NCBI GenBank assembly: GCA_913058295.1
Contig: CAJXRD010000001.1
Coordinates: 152,026 to 216,025, forward strand
Direction of reading: 5' to 3'
DNA length: 64,000 nucleotides
From: an uncultured Flavobacteriales bacterium
Lineage (GTDB): Bacteria; Bacteroidota; Bacteroidia; Flavobacteriales; Flavobacteriaceae
Position numbers and translations under genes: made by a program. Positions within the stretch are counted from its first letter, which is position 1. Each line of letters opens with the position of its first letter. Under the pieces are notes generated by a model that was not told where the DNA came from, did not search any database, and saw only the letters and a program-made list of their open reading frames with translations. Below are positions 16,870 to 25,546 of this stretch, in pieces.

Positions 16870-17406
16870 ATGGCTATTTTAGAACCTTTTAACCTTAACA
16901 AATGGATTGACGAAAATCGAGATTTGTTAAAACCCCCAGTTGCAAACAAAAATTTATATGTTAAGTCTAAAGACTATATTGTTATGATAGTTGCTGGACC
17001 TAATGCTCGTAATGATTATCATTATAATGAAACCGAAGAGTTATTCTACCAACTAGAAGGGAATATTCAGGTTAATATTCAGGAAAACGGAGAAAAGAAG
17101 GAAATGAAACTTGGCCCAGGAGACATGTTTTTGCTCCCAGCAAATACTCCTCATTCTCCAAACAGAAGTGAAGGATCTATTGGTTTAGTGGTAGAGCGTG
17201 TCCGAAAGGGTAAAAACCTTAATGACGGATTGATGTGGTTTTGTGATAATTGTAATCATAAACTGCATGAAGTTTATTTCGAATTATTAGATGTAGAAAA
17301 AGACTTTCAACCCCACTTTAAACACTTTTATACTTCAGAAGAGTTAAGAACCTGTGATAACTGTGAAACTGTAATGGATACAGACCCTCGTTTTATAGGC
17401 GATTAA
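16870..17406 (+). CDS. haaO: 3-hydroxyanthranilate 3,4-dioxygenase
   Basis: Opens the ring of 3-hydroxyanthranilate to the precursor of quinolinate in the kynurenine route. The 178-residue cupin has the iron ligands His51 and Glu57 (HYNETEELF) and His95 (NTPHSP), and the extra rubredoxin-like site of bacterial enzymes: Cys125/Cys128 (CDNCNH) and Cys162/Cys165 (CDNCET). Full length. It precedes the ALDH gene by 116 bases, a pairing that suggests amino acid catabolism, but a separate promoter for the ALDH is visible. Confidence 0.95.
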   Translation: MAILEPFNLNKWIDENRDLLKPPVANKNLYVKSKDYIVMIVAGPNARNDYHYNETEELFYQLEGNIQVNIQENGEKKEMKLGPGDMFLLPANTPHSPNRSEGSIGLVVERVRKGKNLNDGLMWFCDNCNHKLHEVYFELLDVEKDFQPHFKHFYTSEELRTCDNCETVMDTDPRFIGD

Positions 17407-17480
17407 TAAGCCATTTCTACTTACAAATACGAAACAGGGTTTCCTTTTCAGAATTCTTTTAAATTCTTATTAGGAATCCA

Positions 17481-17488
17481 TACCTTTG
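17481..17488 (+). promoter_or_regulatory. Promoter -7 element of the ALDH7-type gene
   Basis: TACCTTTG matches TAnnTTTG exactly and is 34 bases before the ATG at 17523. No TTG at the expected -33 distance is seen. Confidence 0.55.
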
Positions 17489-17522
17489 CACCCTTAATTT
17501 AAGATTAAAAAAACTAAAAAAT

Positions 17523-19076
17523 ATGGCTACTGTAGCAACTGCATTTGGAATTGAAGACGCCTTAAAAAAATTAGGAGTTAACGAAATAAACAAAGGAACA
17601 TCCACTGGATCTAACTGGTTTTCTGAAGGAGAAATGATATCTTCTTATTCACCGGTAGACGGAAAATTAATAGGAAAAGTAACTACTACTACTAAGGAAG
17701 ATTACGAAAAAGTAATTGAAACTGCACAGTCTGCTTATAAAGACTGGAGAAAAGTTCCTGCACCACAACGTGGAGAAATTGTACGTCAGTTTGGAAATAA
17801 ACTTAGAGAATTAAAAGAGCCTCTAGGTCAATTGGTTTCTTTCGAAATGGGGAAATCTCTTCAAGAAGGATATGGTGAGGTTCAAGAAATGATAGATATC
17901 TGTGATTTTGCTGTTGGATTATCTAGACAATTGAATGGTCAAACGATTCCATCAGAACGTCCAGAACACGTAATGAGAGAGCAATGGCATTCTATTGGGA
18001 TTGTTGGTATAATATCGGCATTTAATTTTCCAGTAGCTGTTTGGGCTTGGAATACAGCTTTAGCTTGGATTTGTGGAGATGTTTGTGTTTGGAAAGGTTC
18101 TGAGAAAGCACCTTTATGTACAGTTGCTTGTCAAAATATCATAGCGGACGTTTTAAAAGAAAATAATTTACCAGAAGGAATCTCTTGTATCATTAATGGA
18201 GACTACAAAGTTGGTGAAATGATGACTACCGATACTAGAATACCTTTAGTTTCTGCTACTGGTTCTACAAGAATGGGTAGAATTGTTGGAGCTACCGTTG
18301 CGGAACGTTTTGGAAAATCTTTATTAGAATTAGGAGGGAACAATGCAATTATCATTACTCCAACTGCCGAATTAAAAGTGGTAGTTCCTGGTGCTGTATT
18401 TGGAGCTGTTGGTACTGCTGGACAACGTTGTACTTCAACTAGAAGATTGATCATTCATGAATCGGTTTATAATAAAGTAAGAGATGCTATTGTTGGAGCT
18501 TATGGACAAATAGTAATTGGGAACCCATTAGATGAAACCAAACATATGGGACCATTAATAGATAAAGATGCTGTAAATGCATATTTAGCTGCAATCGAAA
18601 AAGCAAAAGCGGAAGGCGGAAACGTATTAGTAGAAGGTGGTGTTTTAGAAGGGGAAGGATTTGAAAGTGGATGTTATGTAAAACCTGCCATTGTGGAAGC
18701 TGAAAACCATTTTGAAATTGTACAACACGAAACATTTGCTCCTATTTTATATTTAATGAAATATAGTGGAGATGTTGAAAATGCAATTGATATGCAAAAT
18801 GGAGTTGCTCAAGGTTTATCTTCTGCAATTATGACCAATGAAATGAAAGAAGCAGAAAAATTCTTATCCTATGCAGGATCTGATTGTGGTATTGCCAATG
18901 TAAATATTGGAACTTCTGGAGCTGAAATTGGAGGAGCTTTTGGAGGTGAAAAAGAAACTGGTGGTGGCCGTGAGTCTGGATCTGATGCTTGGAAAGTATA
19001 TATGAGAAGACAAACCAATACCGTAAATTACTCAGACGAATTACCCTTAGCACAAGGGATTAAGTTTGATTTGTAA
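17523..19076 (+). CDS. amaB: ALDH7-type aldehyde dehydrogenase (L-piperidine-6-carboxylate / aminoadipate semialdehyde dehydrogenase)
   Basis: A 517-residue NAD-dependent aldehyde dehydrogenase. Glu269 (LLELGGNN) and Cys303 (GTAGQRCTS) are the catalytic base and nucleophile. The N-terminal region and the FGGEKETGGGRESGSDAWK end match the ALDH7 branch, whose bacterial members oxidise the lysine-derived 2-aminoadipate semialdehyde. Because it follows haaO, a role on a tryptophan-derived semialdehyde is an alternative that sequence alone cannot exclude. Ends in a strong bidirectional terminator. Confidence 0.88.
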   Translation: MATVATAFGIEDALKKLGVNEINKGTSTGSNWFSEGEMISSYSPVDGKLIGKVTTTTKEDYEKVIETAQSAYKDWRKVPAPQRGEIVRQFGNKLRELKEPLGQLVSFEMGKSLQEGYGEVQEMIDICDFAVGLSRQLNGQTIPSERPEHVMREQWHSIGIVGIISAFNFPVAVWAWNTALAWICGDVCVWKGSEKAPLCTVACQNIIADVLKENNLPEGISCIINGDYKVGEMMTTDTRIPLVSATGSTRMGRIVGATVAERFGKSLLELGGNNAIIITPTAELKVVVPGAVFGAVGTAGQRCTSTRRLIIHESVYNKVRDAIVGAYGQIVIGNPLDETKHMGPLIDKDAVNAYLAAIEKAKAEGGNVLVEGGVLEGEGFESGCYVKPAIVEAENHFEIVQHETFAPILYLMKYSGDVENAIDMQNGVAQGLSSAIMTNEMKEAEKFLSYAGSDCGIANVNIGTSGAEIGGAFGGEKETGGGRESGSDAWKVYMRRQTNTVNYSDELPLAQGIKFDL

Positions 19077-19094
19077 TAAAAAGATTAAATATTA

Positions 19095-19126
19095 AAAAAA
19101 ACCGCTTCATTCGAAGCGGTTTTTTT
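19095..19126. terminator. Bidirectional terminator
   Basis: ACCGCTTC (19101-19108), loop ATTC, GAAGCGGT (19113-19120), flanked by seven A and six T. Serves the ALDH gene on plus and the phosphatase cluster on minus, overlapping the last codon of the latter. Confidence 0.92.
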
Positions 19127-19853
19127 ATGGATTCCTTCCTCTTTCCTCAGGGTATAATTCCCAAACCGGATCACTTTGCCAATACTCTTTGGTATCTACA
19201 TCAATTATAGATAAAGGCCCTTTAAAAGCTGCTCCAGTATCTATATTCCATACAGATGCAAAATTTACAGGTGTTGATATTCCAATTTTTGTGGTAGCAG
19301 TATGGCCTAAATAAACCTCCTTAAAGAGTTTAAGACGTTTCGGATACTTTGGGTCTTGTATAGAAAGATTCTTATCCATAGCGCAAACCATTTCCCATAA
19401 AGATCGGTCCCAATAAGGGGTATGGTCATAATATTCGTATTGTGGTCCTTTTTCATTTGTAAATCCCGCATGGCAATACAATCTGTTCTCTGAATCTATG
19501 TAAAAATTTTGAAGCTGTTCAAAAAACCGAAGGTGTTTTTCCAACTCTATTTCTGAAAGGGATTCGTAACTTTTAATACTGGACTCTCCCCCATGTTGCA
19601 ACCACATGGATTTTGCATCCCCAAACTTTAAATATTGATAAAGCAAATCATCATGATTTCCACGTAAAAAAATACAAGAATAGGTTTCAGAAAAATGAAT
19701 TAAAAAGGAAACGACTTCAGCAGATTCACTCCAACCATCTACATAATCTCCCAGAAATATAAAATGATCTTTAGTGGAAGGTGTTATTTGCTGCAACACC
19801 TGTTTTAAGGCTTTTAAACCACCGTGTATGTCTCCAACGATTAGGGTTCTCAT
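19125..19853 (-). CDS. PPP-type metallophosphatase
   Basis: A calcineurin-like phosphoesterase of 242 residues. The metal motifs are GDIHGG (residues 7-12), GDYVDGW near 36 and RGNHDD near 67, with later His residues (YCHAGF, LGHTAT). This order is that of bacterial serine/threonine phosphatases of the PPP family and diadenosine-tetraphosphatase-like enzymes. The start was set at the ATG 19851-19853, which overlaps the upstream stop as ATGA; a longer frame to 19922 would run into the neighbour. Last gene of the SPFH/zinc-ribbon group. Confidence 0.88.
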   Translation of the reverse strand: MRTLIVGDIHGGLKALKQVLQQITPSTKDHFIFLGDYVDGWSESAEVVSFLIHFSETYSCIFLRGNHDDLLYQYLKFGDAKSMWLQHGGESSIKSYESLSEIELEKHLRFFEQLQNFYIDSENRLYCHAGFTNEKGPQYEYYDHTPYWDRSLWEMVCAMDKNLSIQDPKYPKRLKLFKEVYLGHTATTKIGISTPVNFASVWNIDTGAAFKGPLSIIDVDTKEYWQSDPVWELYPEERGRNP

Positions 19854-20941
19854 GAGTTTGTTAATAAAAATAATAATGCAATAATGACAATTATAAAAAG
19901 TACAAAAAAGAATATTTTCCAAAAAGAATAAGGTCGTTGCCCAGCGAGTTTTCCAGTTTGCCCATTTACAAAAAAGTTATATCGCTTCTCTTTAAAAGTA
20001 TAAGCACTAATATATACAGGGAGCAATATGTGTTTAAAAGTTTCTTCAGATAGGTTCATATCTAAGGAAGAAACTCTTTGTGTATCTCCTCCAATATCCC
20101 TTTTGGCCCAACGTGTTGCTATTTCATAAGCTCCTTTTTGAGCTTCTAAATGACCACTTTTTAAGGTGATGGTATATTTTTCAGTAACAAAACCAGAAAG
20201 GTAACTACTATCAAAAGGTTGTAATAGCTTTAAGTTCCAATAGGCTATTTTTTTTGGAATGAGGCCCATTTTTTGTTTGGAAGCTTTTGTAAGCGTATCG
20301 TCTACAAAACCATTAATAGTACCACTAGCGGGATACCATCGAGTTTTTCGTTCGGTTACTGTTCTTCTGTTTTTGCCACTACCTACCGTTTTAGTAACAT
20401 AATAATATTCTCCTCTTTGCCCAGAATAGTTTGCAAATAATTGTGCGTCGAAAGTCCAATAAGGAGAATAAAGACCTTTGGTATTTTGAGGGTCTAATGT
20501 CGCTTTTTTTAGTTTATTGGGAGCAAACCACAAGCCATTCACCCACTTTTTAAATACTTCATGCGCTTTTTTTTGATCGATCTGAAAAGGCAGAACTGCA
20601 CCGGGAACAATCCACTCCTCTTTATAAGTCTCTTCTACAATTAATGGCATGCTGCAATAAATACAATGCAGCGATTTATAATGCTCTTCAACATGTTGAT
20701 TAGCGCCACAATTTTTACAATGAAGCATGGTAATTTCTTCACTATGCGATTGCCCTCCCATTTCACTTAAATAGGGTTTAAGTTCTAATTCTTCAAAGCT
20801 ATTTTCAGAAGGAAAAATAGTTTCGGTATGACTACAGTATTCACATTTTAGTTCTGTAGTACCTGGAGCATATAGTAATTCCGACCCACAGTTAATGCAG
20901 GCTCTTTTTATTTCGGATTTTTGAGGAATTTTCTCTTCCAT
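19850..20941 (-). CDS. Double zinc-ribbon membrane protein (YdjG-like)
   Basis: A 363-residue protein with two N-terminal TFIIB-type zinc ribbons (Cys15/18/33/36 and Cys75/78/93/96), a middle beta-rich region repeating the word WTFDAQLFANYSG and similar, and one C-terminal transmembrane helix (about 338-360), so the bulk faces the cytoplasm. Such proteins are often mislabelled as PriA-related helicases; no helicase motif is present. In Bacillus subtilis a comparable protein, YdjG, is encoded with the SPFH protein YdjI and PspA. Here the next upstream gene is an SPFH protein of that sort, which supports a shared membrane role. Confidence 0.75.
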   Translation of the reverse strand: MEEKIPQKSEIKRACINCGSELLYAPGTTELKCEYCSHTETIFPSENSFEELELKPYLSEMGGQSHSEEITMLHCKNCGANQHVEEHYKSLHCIYCSMPLIVEETYKEEWIVPGAVLPFQIDQKKAHEVFKKWVNGLWFAPNKLKKATLDPQNTKGLYSPYWTFDAQLFANYSGQRGEYYYVTKTVGSGKNRRTVTERKTRWYPASGTINGFVDDTLTKASKQKMGLIPKKIAYWNLKLLQPFDSSYLSGFVTEKYTITLKSGHLEAQKGAYEIATRWAKRDIGGDTQRVSSLDMNLSEETFKHILLPVYISAYTFKEKRYNFFVNGQTGKLAGQRPYSFWKIFFFVLFIIVIIALLFLLTNS

Positions 20942-20978
20942 GTTTTTTAAAAGGGAGGTAATAACAAGCGGTACTTTT

Positions 20979-21035
20979 GTCTGTTCGAGCGTAGTCGAGA
21001 ACTAAAATTAGGTTTCGACTGCGCTCAACCTGACA
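20979..21035. repeat. Dispersed inverted repeat, CGAGCGTAGTCGAGA type
   Basis: Left arm TGTTCGAGCGTAGTCGAGAA (20983-21002 region) and right arm TTTCGACTGCGCTCAACCTG (21013-21032). Same family as 37524-37601 and 57619-57677. Lies between the SPFH and zinc-ribbon genes, so in an otherwise continuous operon. Confidence 0.75.
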
Positions 21036-21043
21036 AATAAATG

Positions 21044-22165
21044 CTATTGAGGTGGAAGCGGTGGTGGCGTATTACTTCCTAAGAACACTTTTAATTCTTC
21101 CACTTTTTTTAATGCTGTCCAGTTTCCCATTCCTTGCTTCCATACTAGAGTGTCTTTGTTTACGGTACGATTGGCAAATAGAGCTTTTAACAGGTCAAAT
21201 GTTACGGGACCCGCTTGTTGTCCGTTTGCAGCATAATAATACTGTAGGGCAACTGGCATTGGTGGAGGCATTGCTCCCCCTTGTTGTTGTCCGCCCATTT
21301 GCGGACTCATTAATCCTCCCATTTGTTGTGCGAGAACAAAACCCATTCCCATTCCCATTCCTGCTCCAGCGGTACCGCCTTCATTTTTTGCAGCAGCTTC
21401 TATCGCTTTTGCAGTTTTAAATTTGGTTAATTTATCCAAATCCAATTTATCGATTCGGCTATACTCGAAGATTTCTTTTTTAAGTTCTTCGGGCATAGAA
21501 ACATTTTCGATAAAGAATTTCTCTAAAGAAATACCCACGCTAATAAACTCTGGCAGCATGACTTCTTTGCAAGTTTCCGAAAGCTCGGTAGTATTTGCAG
21601 CATATAATTCTATCGGAAGATTAGCTTCCCCAACAGTATCGGTAAAACGGGTAGCGATTAAACTTTTAAGATGTTCATTAATTTCAAAATTGGTAAAATT
21701 ATTATCGGTCCCTACAATATCAACAATAAATTTCCCAGCATCGTTTATTCTATAAGCATAGCTTCCAAAGGCTCTAATCTCCACCAAACCAAAGCGATCA
21801 TCACTTAAGGTAATAGGGTTTTTAGTGCCCCATTTTTCATCGGTAAAAAGGTGTGTATTTACAAAATATACCTCTACTTTAAAAGGACTATCAAAACCAT
21901 ATTTCCAACCTTTTAAGGTAGTTAGAATAGGCATGTTTTGTGTGTTTAAAGTATAAGTTCCAGGTTCATAAACATCTGCTAACTGACCTTCATTAATGAG
22001 AACTGCAACTTGACCTTCGCGAACGATGAGTTTCGCATTGTTTTTTATTTCGTTTTGGTAACGCTCAAAACGATGACAGATGGTATCGTCTGTATAATCT
22101 AGCCACTCAATAATGTCTATAAATTCGTGACTTAGTTTTTCTTTTATTTTATCGAAAATACCCAT
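21044..22165 (-). CDS. SPFH/Band 7 protein with C-terminal GYF_2 domain (YdjI-like)
   Basis: A 373-residue protein. Residues about 45-240 form an SPFH domain of the virion-core-like subgroup (IVREGQVAVLINEGQLADVY, GTYTL, LPEFISVGISLEKFFIE). A Gly/Met/Gln-rich linker (262-300) leads to a GYF_2/DUF4339 domain (about 307-361: YYYAANGQQAGPVT, LVWKQGMGNW) and a Pro-rich tail. No signal or membrane helix is present, so it probably assembles on the cytoplasmic face. SPFH proteins organise membrane domains; with the zinc-ribbon membrane protein downstream it resembles the YdjG-YdjI pair of Bacillus, but no pspA gene is nearby. Confidence 0.82.
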   Translation of the reverse strand: MGIFDKIKEKLSHEFIDIIEWLDYTDDTICHRFERYQNEIKNNAKLIVREGQVAVLINEGQLADVYEPGTYTLNTQNMPILTTLKGWKYGFDSPFKVEVYFVNTHLFTDEKWGTKNPITLSDDRFGLVEIRAFGSYAYRINDAGKFIVDIVGTDNNFTNFEINEHLKSLIATRFTDTVGEANLPIELYAANTTELSETCKEVMLPEFISVGISLEKFFIENVSMPEELKKEIFEYSRIDKLDLDKLTKFKTAKAIEAAAKNEGGTAGAGMGMGMGFVLAQQMGGLMSPQMGGQQQGGAMPPPMPVALQYYYAANGQQAGPVTFDLLKALFANRTVNKDTLVWKQGMGNWTALKKVEELKVFLGSNTPPPLPPQ

Positions 22166-22324
22166 AGTATTGGTTTTAAATATTTGAAGGTTAAAGGTAA
22201 AGAAAGCTTAAGATAAATACAAAAGACAGATGTTATCTTATTGCCTATAAAATTAGTCTTAGTTCTAATAGAATGTTACACTTTTGATATTTACACACAT
22301 AAAATCTATTTTTTATAAAGAACT

Positions 22325-23461
22325 TTAACTATACTTCATCTTCCTAAGAATCCGTACCGATTCTTTATAAGAATCGTAAACAGCACCTCCCAGTTTTTTT
22401 AAATAAGGTTTTGCTTCCAATAGTTTGGTTTTGGCCTCTGTAAAATTATTTAAAAAACAGATAAGATAAGTAGCGGGAAGGTTTTTAACGTCTTTTTTTT
22501 CCCTTGCATTTAATGGGATGCCTTTTTTTAATTTTTCAATAACAGAAAGGTTTGCATTATAAATATGATATAAGGTTTTTTTATTGAATTGAGGGGGTTC
22601 AAAAATTAAGTTCGTTTCCATTTGATAAGAACCATTTTCCTGAAAAACAATAGTAACCTCTTCTAAGGCATAGTATTTATTTTGATTGTTCAAGCCCAAA
22701 TGGACATACTCAATGATTCTAAATTCATCTTCGGTAAACGAAATACTCACCTCATCTAAGGTGGAATAAAACAATCGTACTTGTTCGTTTATAAGTTCAA
22801 TATCCACACGGGAATAATAGATGTCATCTTTTACTTTTTTCGGGTTTCCTGCCCAGCAAACCACAAACTGTTCTTTAAAAACTTTATAATTAGCATCTAG
22901 ATCTTTATGGCGATGATAATTAAAATCAATGACGCCATCCAATGTATATTCAATATTGTTCTTGGCTTTATTCTCAATTGCCATTACAATTTCTGAATTT
23001 ACATCCTGGATAACAATGTCGAAATCTTTAGGCATAGACATACTTCCATCCCTCAAAAAAATAGCTCCTCCCCAATACTTCCAAATGTTTCGTCTAAGGG
23101 AGGTGATTTCTTCGGTGGCTCTAATACTAACCAATCCTACAACTTTATCTGATGGAAGGTTTGGAAAGGCCACATTCTCATAGATAACTAATGGTGGATT
23201 ACTAAGATATGCGTTGATGAGGTTTTGGATTTTACTATCATCAAAAAAATCTACTCCATTAATTTCATTGGTTTCATCTTCTACACCAATTACAATATAG
23301 CTATTGTTTTTTGGGTTGCTATTGCTCAATGCGCAGATGTGTTTTAAAAATTTTGCCTTGCCTTCTTTAGATCCTAAATCAATCTTTCTTTTTTTATCAT
23401 AGAAACTACTTTCATCATTGTGAGCTAGTAAATTCTTAATAAGAAGACGTTTGTTAATCAA
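22325..23461 (-). CDS. AlbA_2/Schlafen-type ATP-binding domain protein
   Basis: A 378-residue protein. The N-terminal 150 residues resemble the AlbA_2 (Schlafen-like) domain: FYDKKRKIDLGSKEGKAKFL, ALSNSNPKNNSYIVIGVEDE, and the NPPLVIYENV segment. This domain is shared by regulators and by proteins in anti-phage or RNA-cleaving contexts, but its activity here is unknown. The rest is unassigned alpha/beta sequence. Start is a TTG (23459-23461) four bases after the SDR stop; no ATG is available before the conserved domain. It precedes the SPFH gene by 160 bases on the same strand. Confidence 0.7.
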   Translation of the reverse strand: MINKRLLIKNLLAHNDESSFYDKKRKIDLGSKEGKAKFLKHICALSNSNPKNNSYIVIGVEDETNEINGVDFFDDSKIQNLINAYLSNPPLVIYENVAFPNLPSDKVVGLVSIRATEEITSLRRNIWKYWGGAIFLRDGSMSMPKDFDIVIQDVNSEIVMAIENKAKNNIEYTLDGVIDFNYHRHKDLDANYKVFKEQFVVCWAGNPKKVKDDIYYSRVDIELINEQVRLFYSTLDEVSISFTEDEFRIIEYVHLGLNNQNKYYALEEVTIVFQENGSYQMETNLIFEPPQFNKKTLYHIYNANLSVIEKLKKGIPLNAREKKDVKNLPATYLICFLNNFTEAKTKLLEAKPYLKKLGGAVYDSYKESVRILRKMKYS

Positions 23462-23465
23462 TGTT

Positions 23466-24227
23466 TTATTTTTTATTTACAATAGTACTTGAGGCTTGAT
23501 CTAATGCCATCACCGTTAAATCTGCAATATTCACATGAGCAGGTCTTGTGACTGTAAACCAAATAATCTCGGCGATATCTTTAGCTTGTAATGGTGTAAA
23601 CCCTTGATAAACTTTTGAAGCTTTTTCGGTATCTCCTTTAAATCGAACCTCGCTAAATTCAGTAGCAACCATTCCTGGATTAATGGCACCAACCTTTATT
23701 CCTTTTCCGTTTAAATCAATTCTCATGCCTTGATTAATGGCATCCACCGCATATTTACTAGCGCAATACACATTTCCTTTTGGATATACTTCTTTTCCAG
23801 CAGTAGATCCAATATTGATAATATGTCCTTTTTTTCTTTCTAACATTTTTGGGAGTACCACTTTACTAATATAAAGCAATCCCTTTACATTAATGTCAAT
23901 CATAGCTTCCCAGTCTTCAATTTTTCCATCTTGAAAAGAATCTAATCCATGAGCATTCCCAGCATTGTTTATTAAAATATCTATTTCTGAAAAATCCTCG
24001 GGAAGATTATTGATTTTTTGAAAAACAGCTTCTTTATCGCGAACATCAAAATTTATGGTTTGAATCTTAGAAAAAGAACACAATTCTTTTTCTAATTCAT
24101 CTAAACGATTTTGTCTTCTACCACAAAGGACCAAATTAATTCCATTTTTTGCAAATATTTTAGCGGCTGCCATCCCAATTCCAGAAGTCGCACCAGTTAT
24201 CAGAGCTATTTTATTTTTCATAATCAT
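23466..24227 (-). CDS. Short-chain dehydrogenase/reductase
   Basis: A 253-residue classical SDR. The NAD(P) site TGATSGIG is at 11-18, the structural NNAG near residue 87, and the catalytic Tyr-x3-Lys in YCASKYAVD near 157 with Ser about 13 before it. It belongs to the YdfG-like group, which reduces 3-hydroxy acids or serine-type substrates; the specific substrate is unknown. A second ATG six bases in (24219-24221) is an equally good start. First gene of the minus-strand set, divergent from moxR. Confidence 0.88.
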   Translation of the reverse strand: MIMKNKIALITGATSGIGMAAAKIFAKNGINLVLCGRRQNRLDELEKELCSFSKIQTINFDVRDKEAVFQKINNLPEDFSEIDILINNAGNAHGLDSFQDGKIEDWEAMIDINVKGLLYISKVVLPKMLERKKGHIINIGSTAGKEVYPKGNVYCASKYAVDAINQGMRIDLNGKGIKVGAINPGMVATEFSEVRFKGDTEKASKVYQGFTPLQAKDIAEIIWFTVTRPAHVNIADLTVMALDQASSTIVNKK

Positions 24228-24383
24228 AAATTTATCAAAATGGGTCTTTAATTACCAATTAAAAGTCCGTTATTTCGATTAGAAAAGTACGTATTTATAC
24301 TATTTAAAAGCGTTAATTTTTTTAGCTAATTTTTAACCAAGTATTAACAAGAATTTTGATTAGAAATTTACAATTTAGCATTC

Positions 24384-24397
24384 CGAAATATATTTCG
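24384..24397. promoter_or_regulatory. Palindromic site upstream of the moxR/bat operon
   Basis: CGAAATATATTTCG is a perfect 14-base palindrome 25 bases before the moxR ATG, overlapping a TATATTTC (one mismatch from the -7 consensus). This is the right place for an operator or a promoter with dyad symmetry. No known regulator site is recognised. Confidence 0.35.
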
Positions 24398-24422
24398 TTT
24401 CGAATCATTAAAAAAAGTAAAG

Positions 24423-25427
24423 ATGGAACAAACTACTACTGCTCTAGATATAGGAGCTTTGAATGAAAAAATAGAAAAAGAATCTGCATTTATAGACATT
24501 CTTACCATGGAAATGAATAAGGTGATTGTGGGGCAGAAACATATGGTAGAGCGCTTGCTTATTGGTTTGTTAGGAGAAGGACATATTTTACTAGAAGGGG
24601 TTCCTGGTCTTGCAAAAACACTTGCTATTAACACTTTGGCAAAAGCTGTTCATGGAGATTTTAGCAGGGTTCAGTTTACACCAGATTTGTTACCAGCCGA
24701 TGTTGTTGGAACCATGATATATAACATGAAGGAAAACGATTTTAGCATAAAGAAAGGGCCTATTTTTGCCAATTTTGTGTTAGCAGATGAAATTAATCGT
24801 GCTCCAGCTAAAGTGCAATCGGCTTTATTAGAAGCGATGCAAGAAAAACAAGTGACCATTGGTGACCAAACTTTTAAACTGGAAAAACCATTTTTAGTAA
24901 TGGCAACTCAAAACCCAATTGAGCAAGAAGGAACCTATCCTTTACCGGAAGCTCAGGTGGATCGTTTTATGCTAAAAACGGTAATAAAATATCCTAAAAT
25001 GGCAGAAGAACAATTGATTGTTCGTCAGAATTTAAAAGGAGGTTTTGAGCAAGTAAATCAGGTGGTTACTCTAGAACAAATTAAAAGAGCACAAGCGGCT
25101 GTTCGCGAAGTGTATATGGATGAGAAAATTGAAAAATATATCTTAGATATTATTTTTGCAACTCGTAATCCAGAAAATTATAACCTAGCTGAATTAAGCC
25201 CACTTATTAATTTTGGTGCATCGCCAAGGGGAAGTATCAACCTAGCTATTGCCTCTAAATGTTATGCATTTATTAAAAGAAGAGGTTATGTAATTCCTGA
25301 AGATGTAAGAGCAGTAGTACATGATATATTGCGTCATCGTATTGGAATTACTTATGAAGCAGAAGCAGAAAACATCACTTCAGAAGACATAATCAACAAG
25401 ATTGTTAATGAGATAGAGGTCCCTTAG
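24423..25427 (+). CDS. MoxR-family AAA+ ATPase
   Basis: A 334-residue AAA+ chaperone-like ATPase at the head of the bat operon. Walker A GVPGLAKT (59-66), Walker B VLADEINRA with Asp122-Glu123, and sensor segments MATQNPIEQEGTYPLPEAQ and ASPRGSINL are complete. MoxR proteins work with the von Willebrand factor A proteins encoded beside them, here DUF58, BatA and BatB, in assembly or activation of membrane complexes. A dispersed repeat fills the 119-base gap to the next gene. Confidence 0.95.
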   Translation: MEQTTTALDIGALNEKIEKESAFIDILTMEMNKVIVGQKHMVERLLIGLLGEGHILLEGVPGLAKTLAINTLAKAVHGDFSRVQFTPDLLPADVVGTMIYNMKENDFSIKKGPIFANFVLADEINRAPAKVQSALLEAMQEKQVTIGDQTFKLEKPFLVMATQNPIEQEGTYPLPEAQVDRFMLKTVIKYPKMAEEQLIVRQNLKGGFEQVNQVVTLEQIKRAQAAVREVYMDEKIEKYILDIIFATRNPENYNLAELSPLINFGASPRGSINLAIASKCYAFIKRRGYVIPEDVRAVVHDILRHRIGITYEAEAENITSEDIINKIVNEIEVP

Positions 25428-25507
25428 GACATCATTTCGCATGTTTTGCGGAATCGTTTAAATTAAATCTAAATGTTGAACAGATTCCGAATCAAGTTCG
25501 GAATGAC
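25428..25507. repeat. Dispersed repeat, TGTCATTCCGA type
   Basis: Bases 25478-25507 read in reverse as TGTCATTCCGAACTTGATTC then GGAATCTG; a second, decayed arm is at 25428-25456. Same family as the copy inside the coding sequence at 26484-26518. Located between moxR and the DUF58 gene. Confidence 0.65.
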
Positions 25508-25546
25508 AAAATTGAAGACTACCAACAGATAACTGAGGACTGAAAA

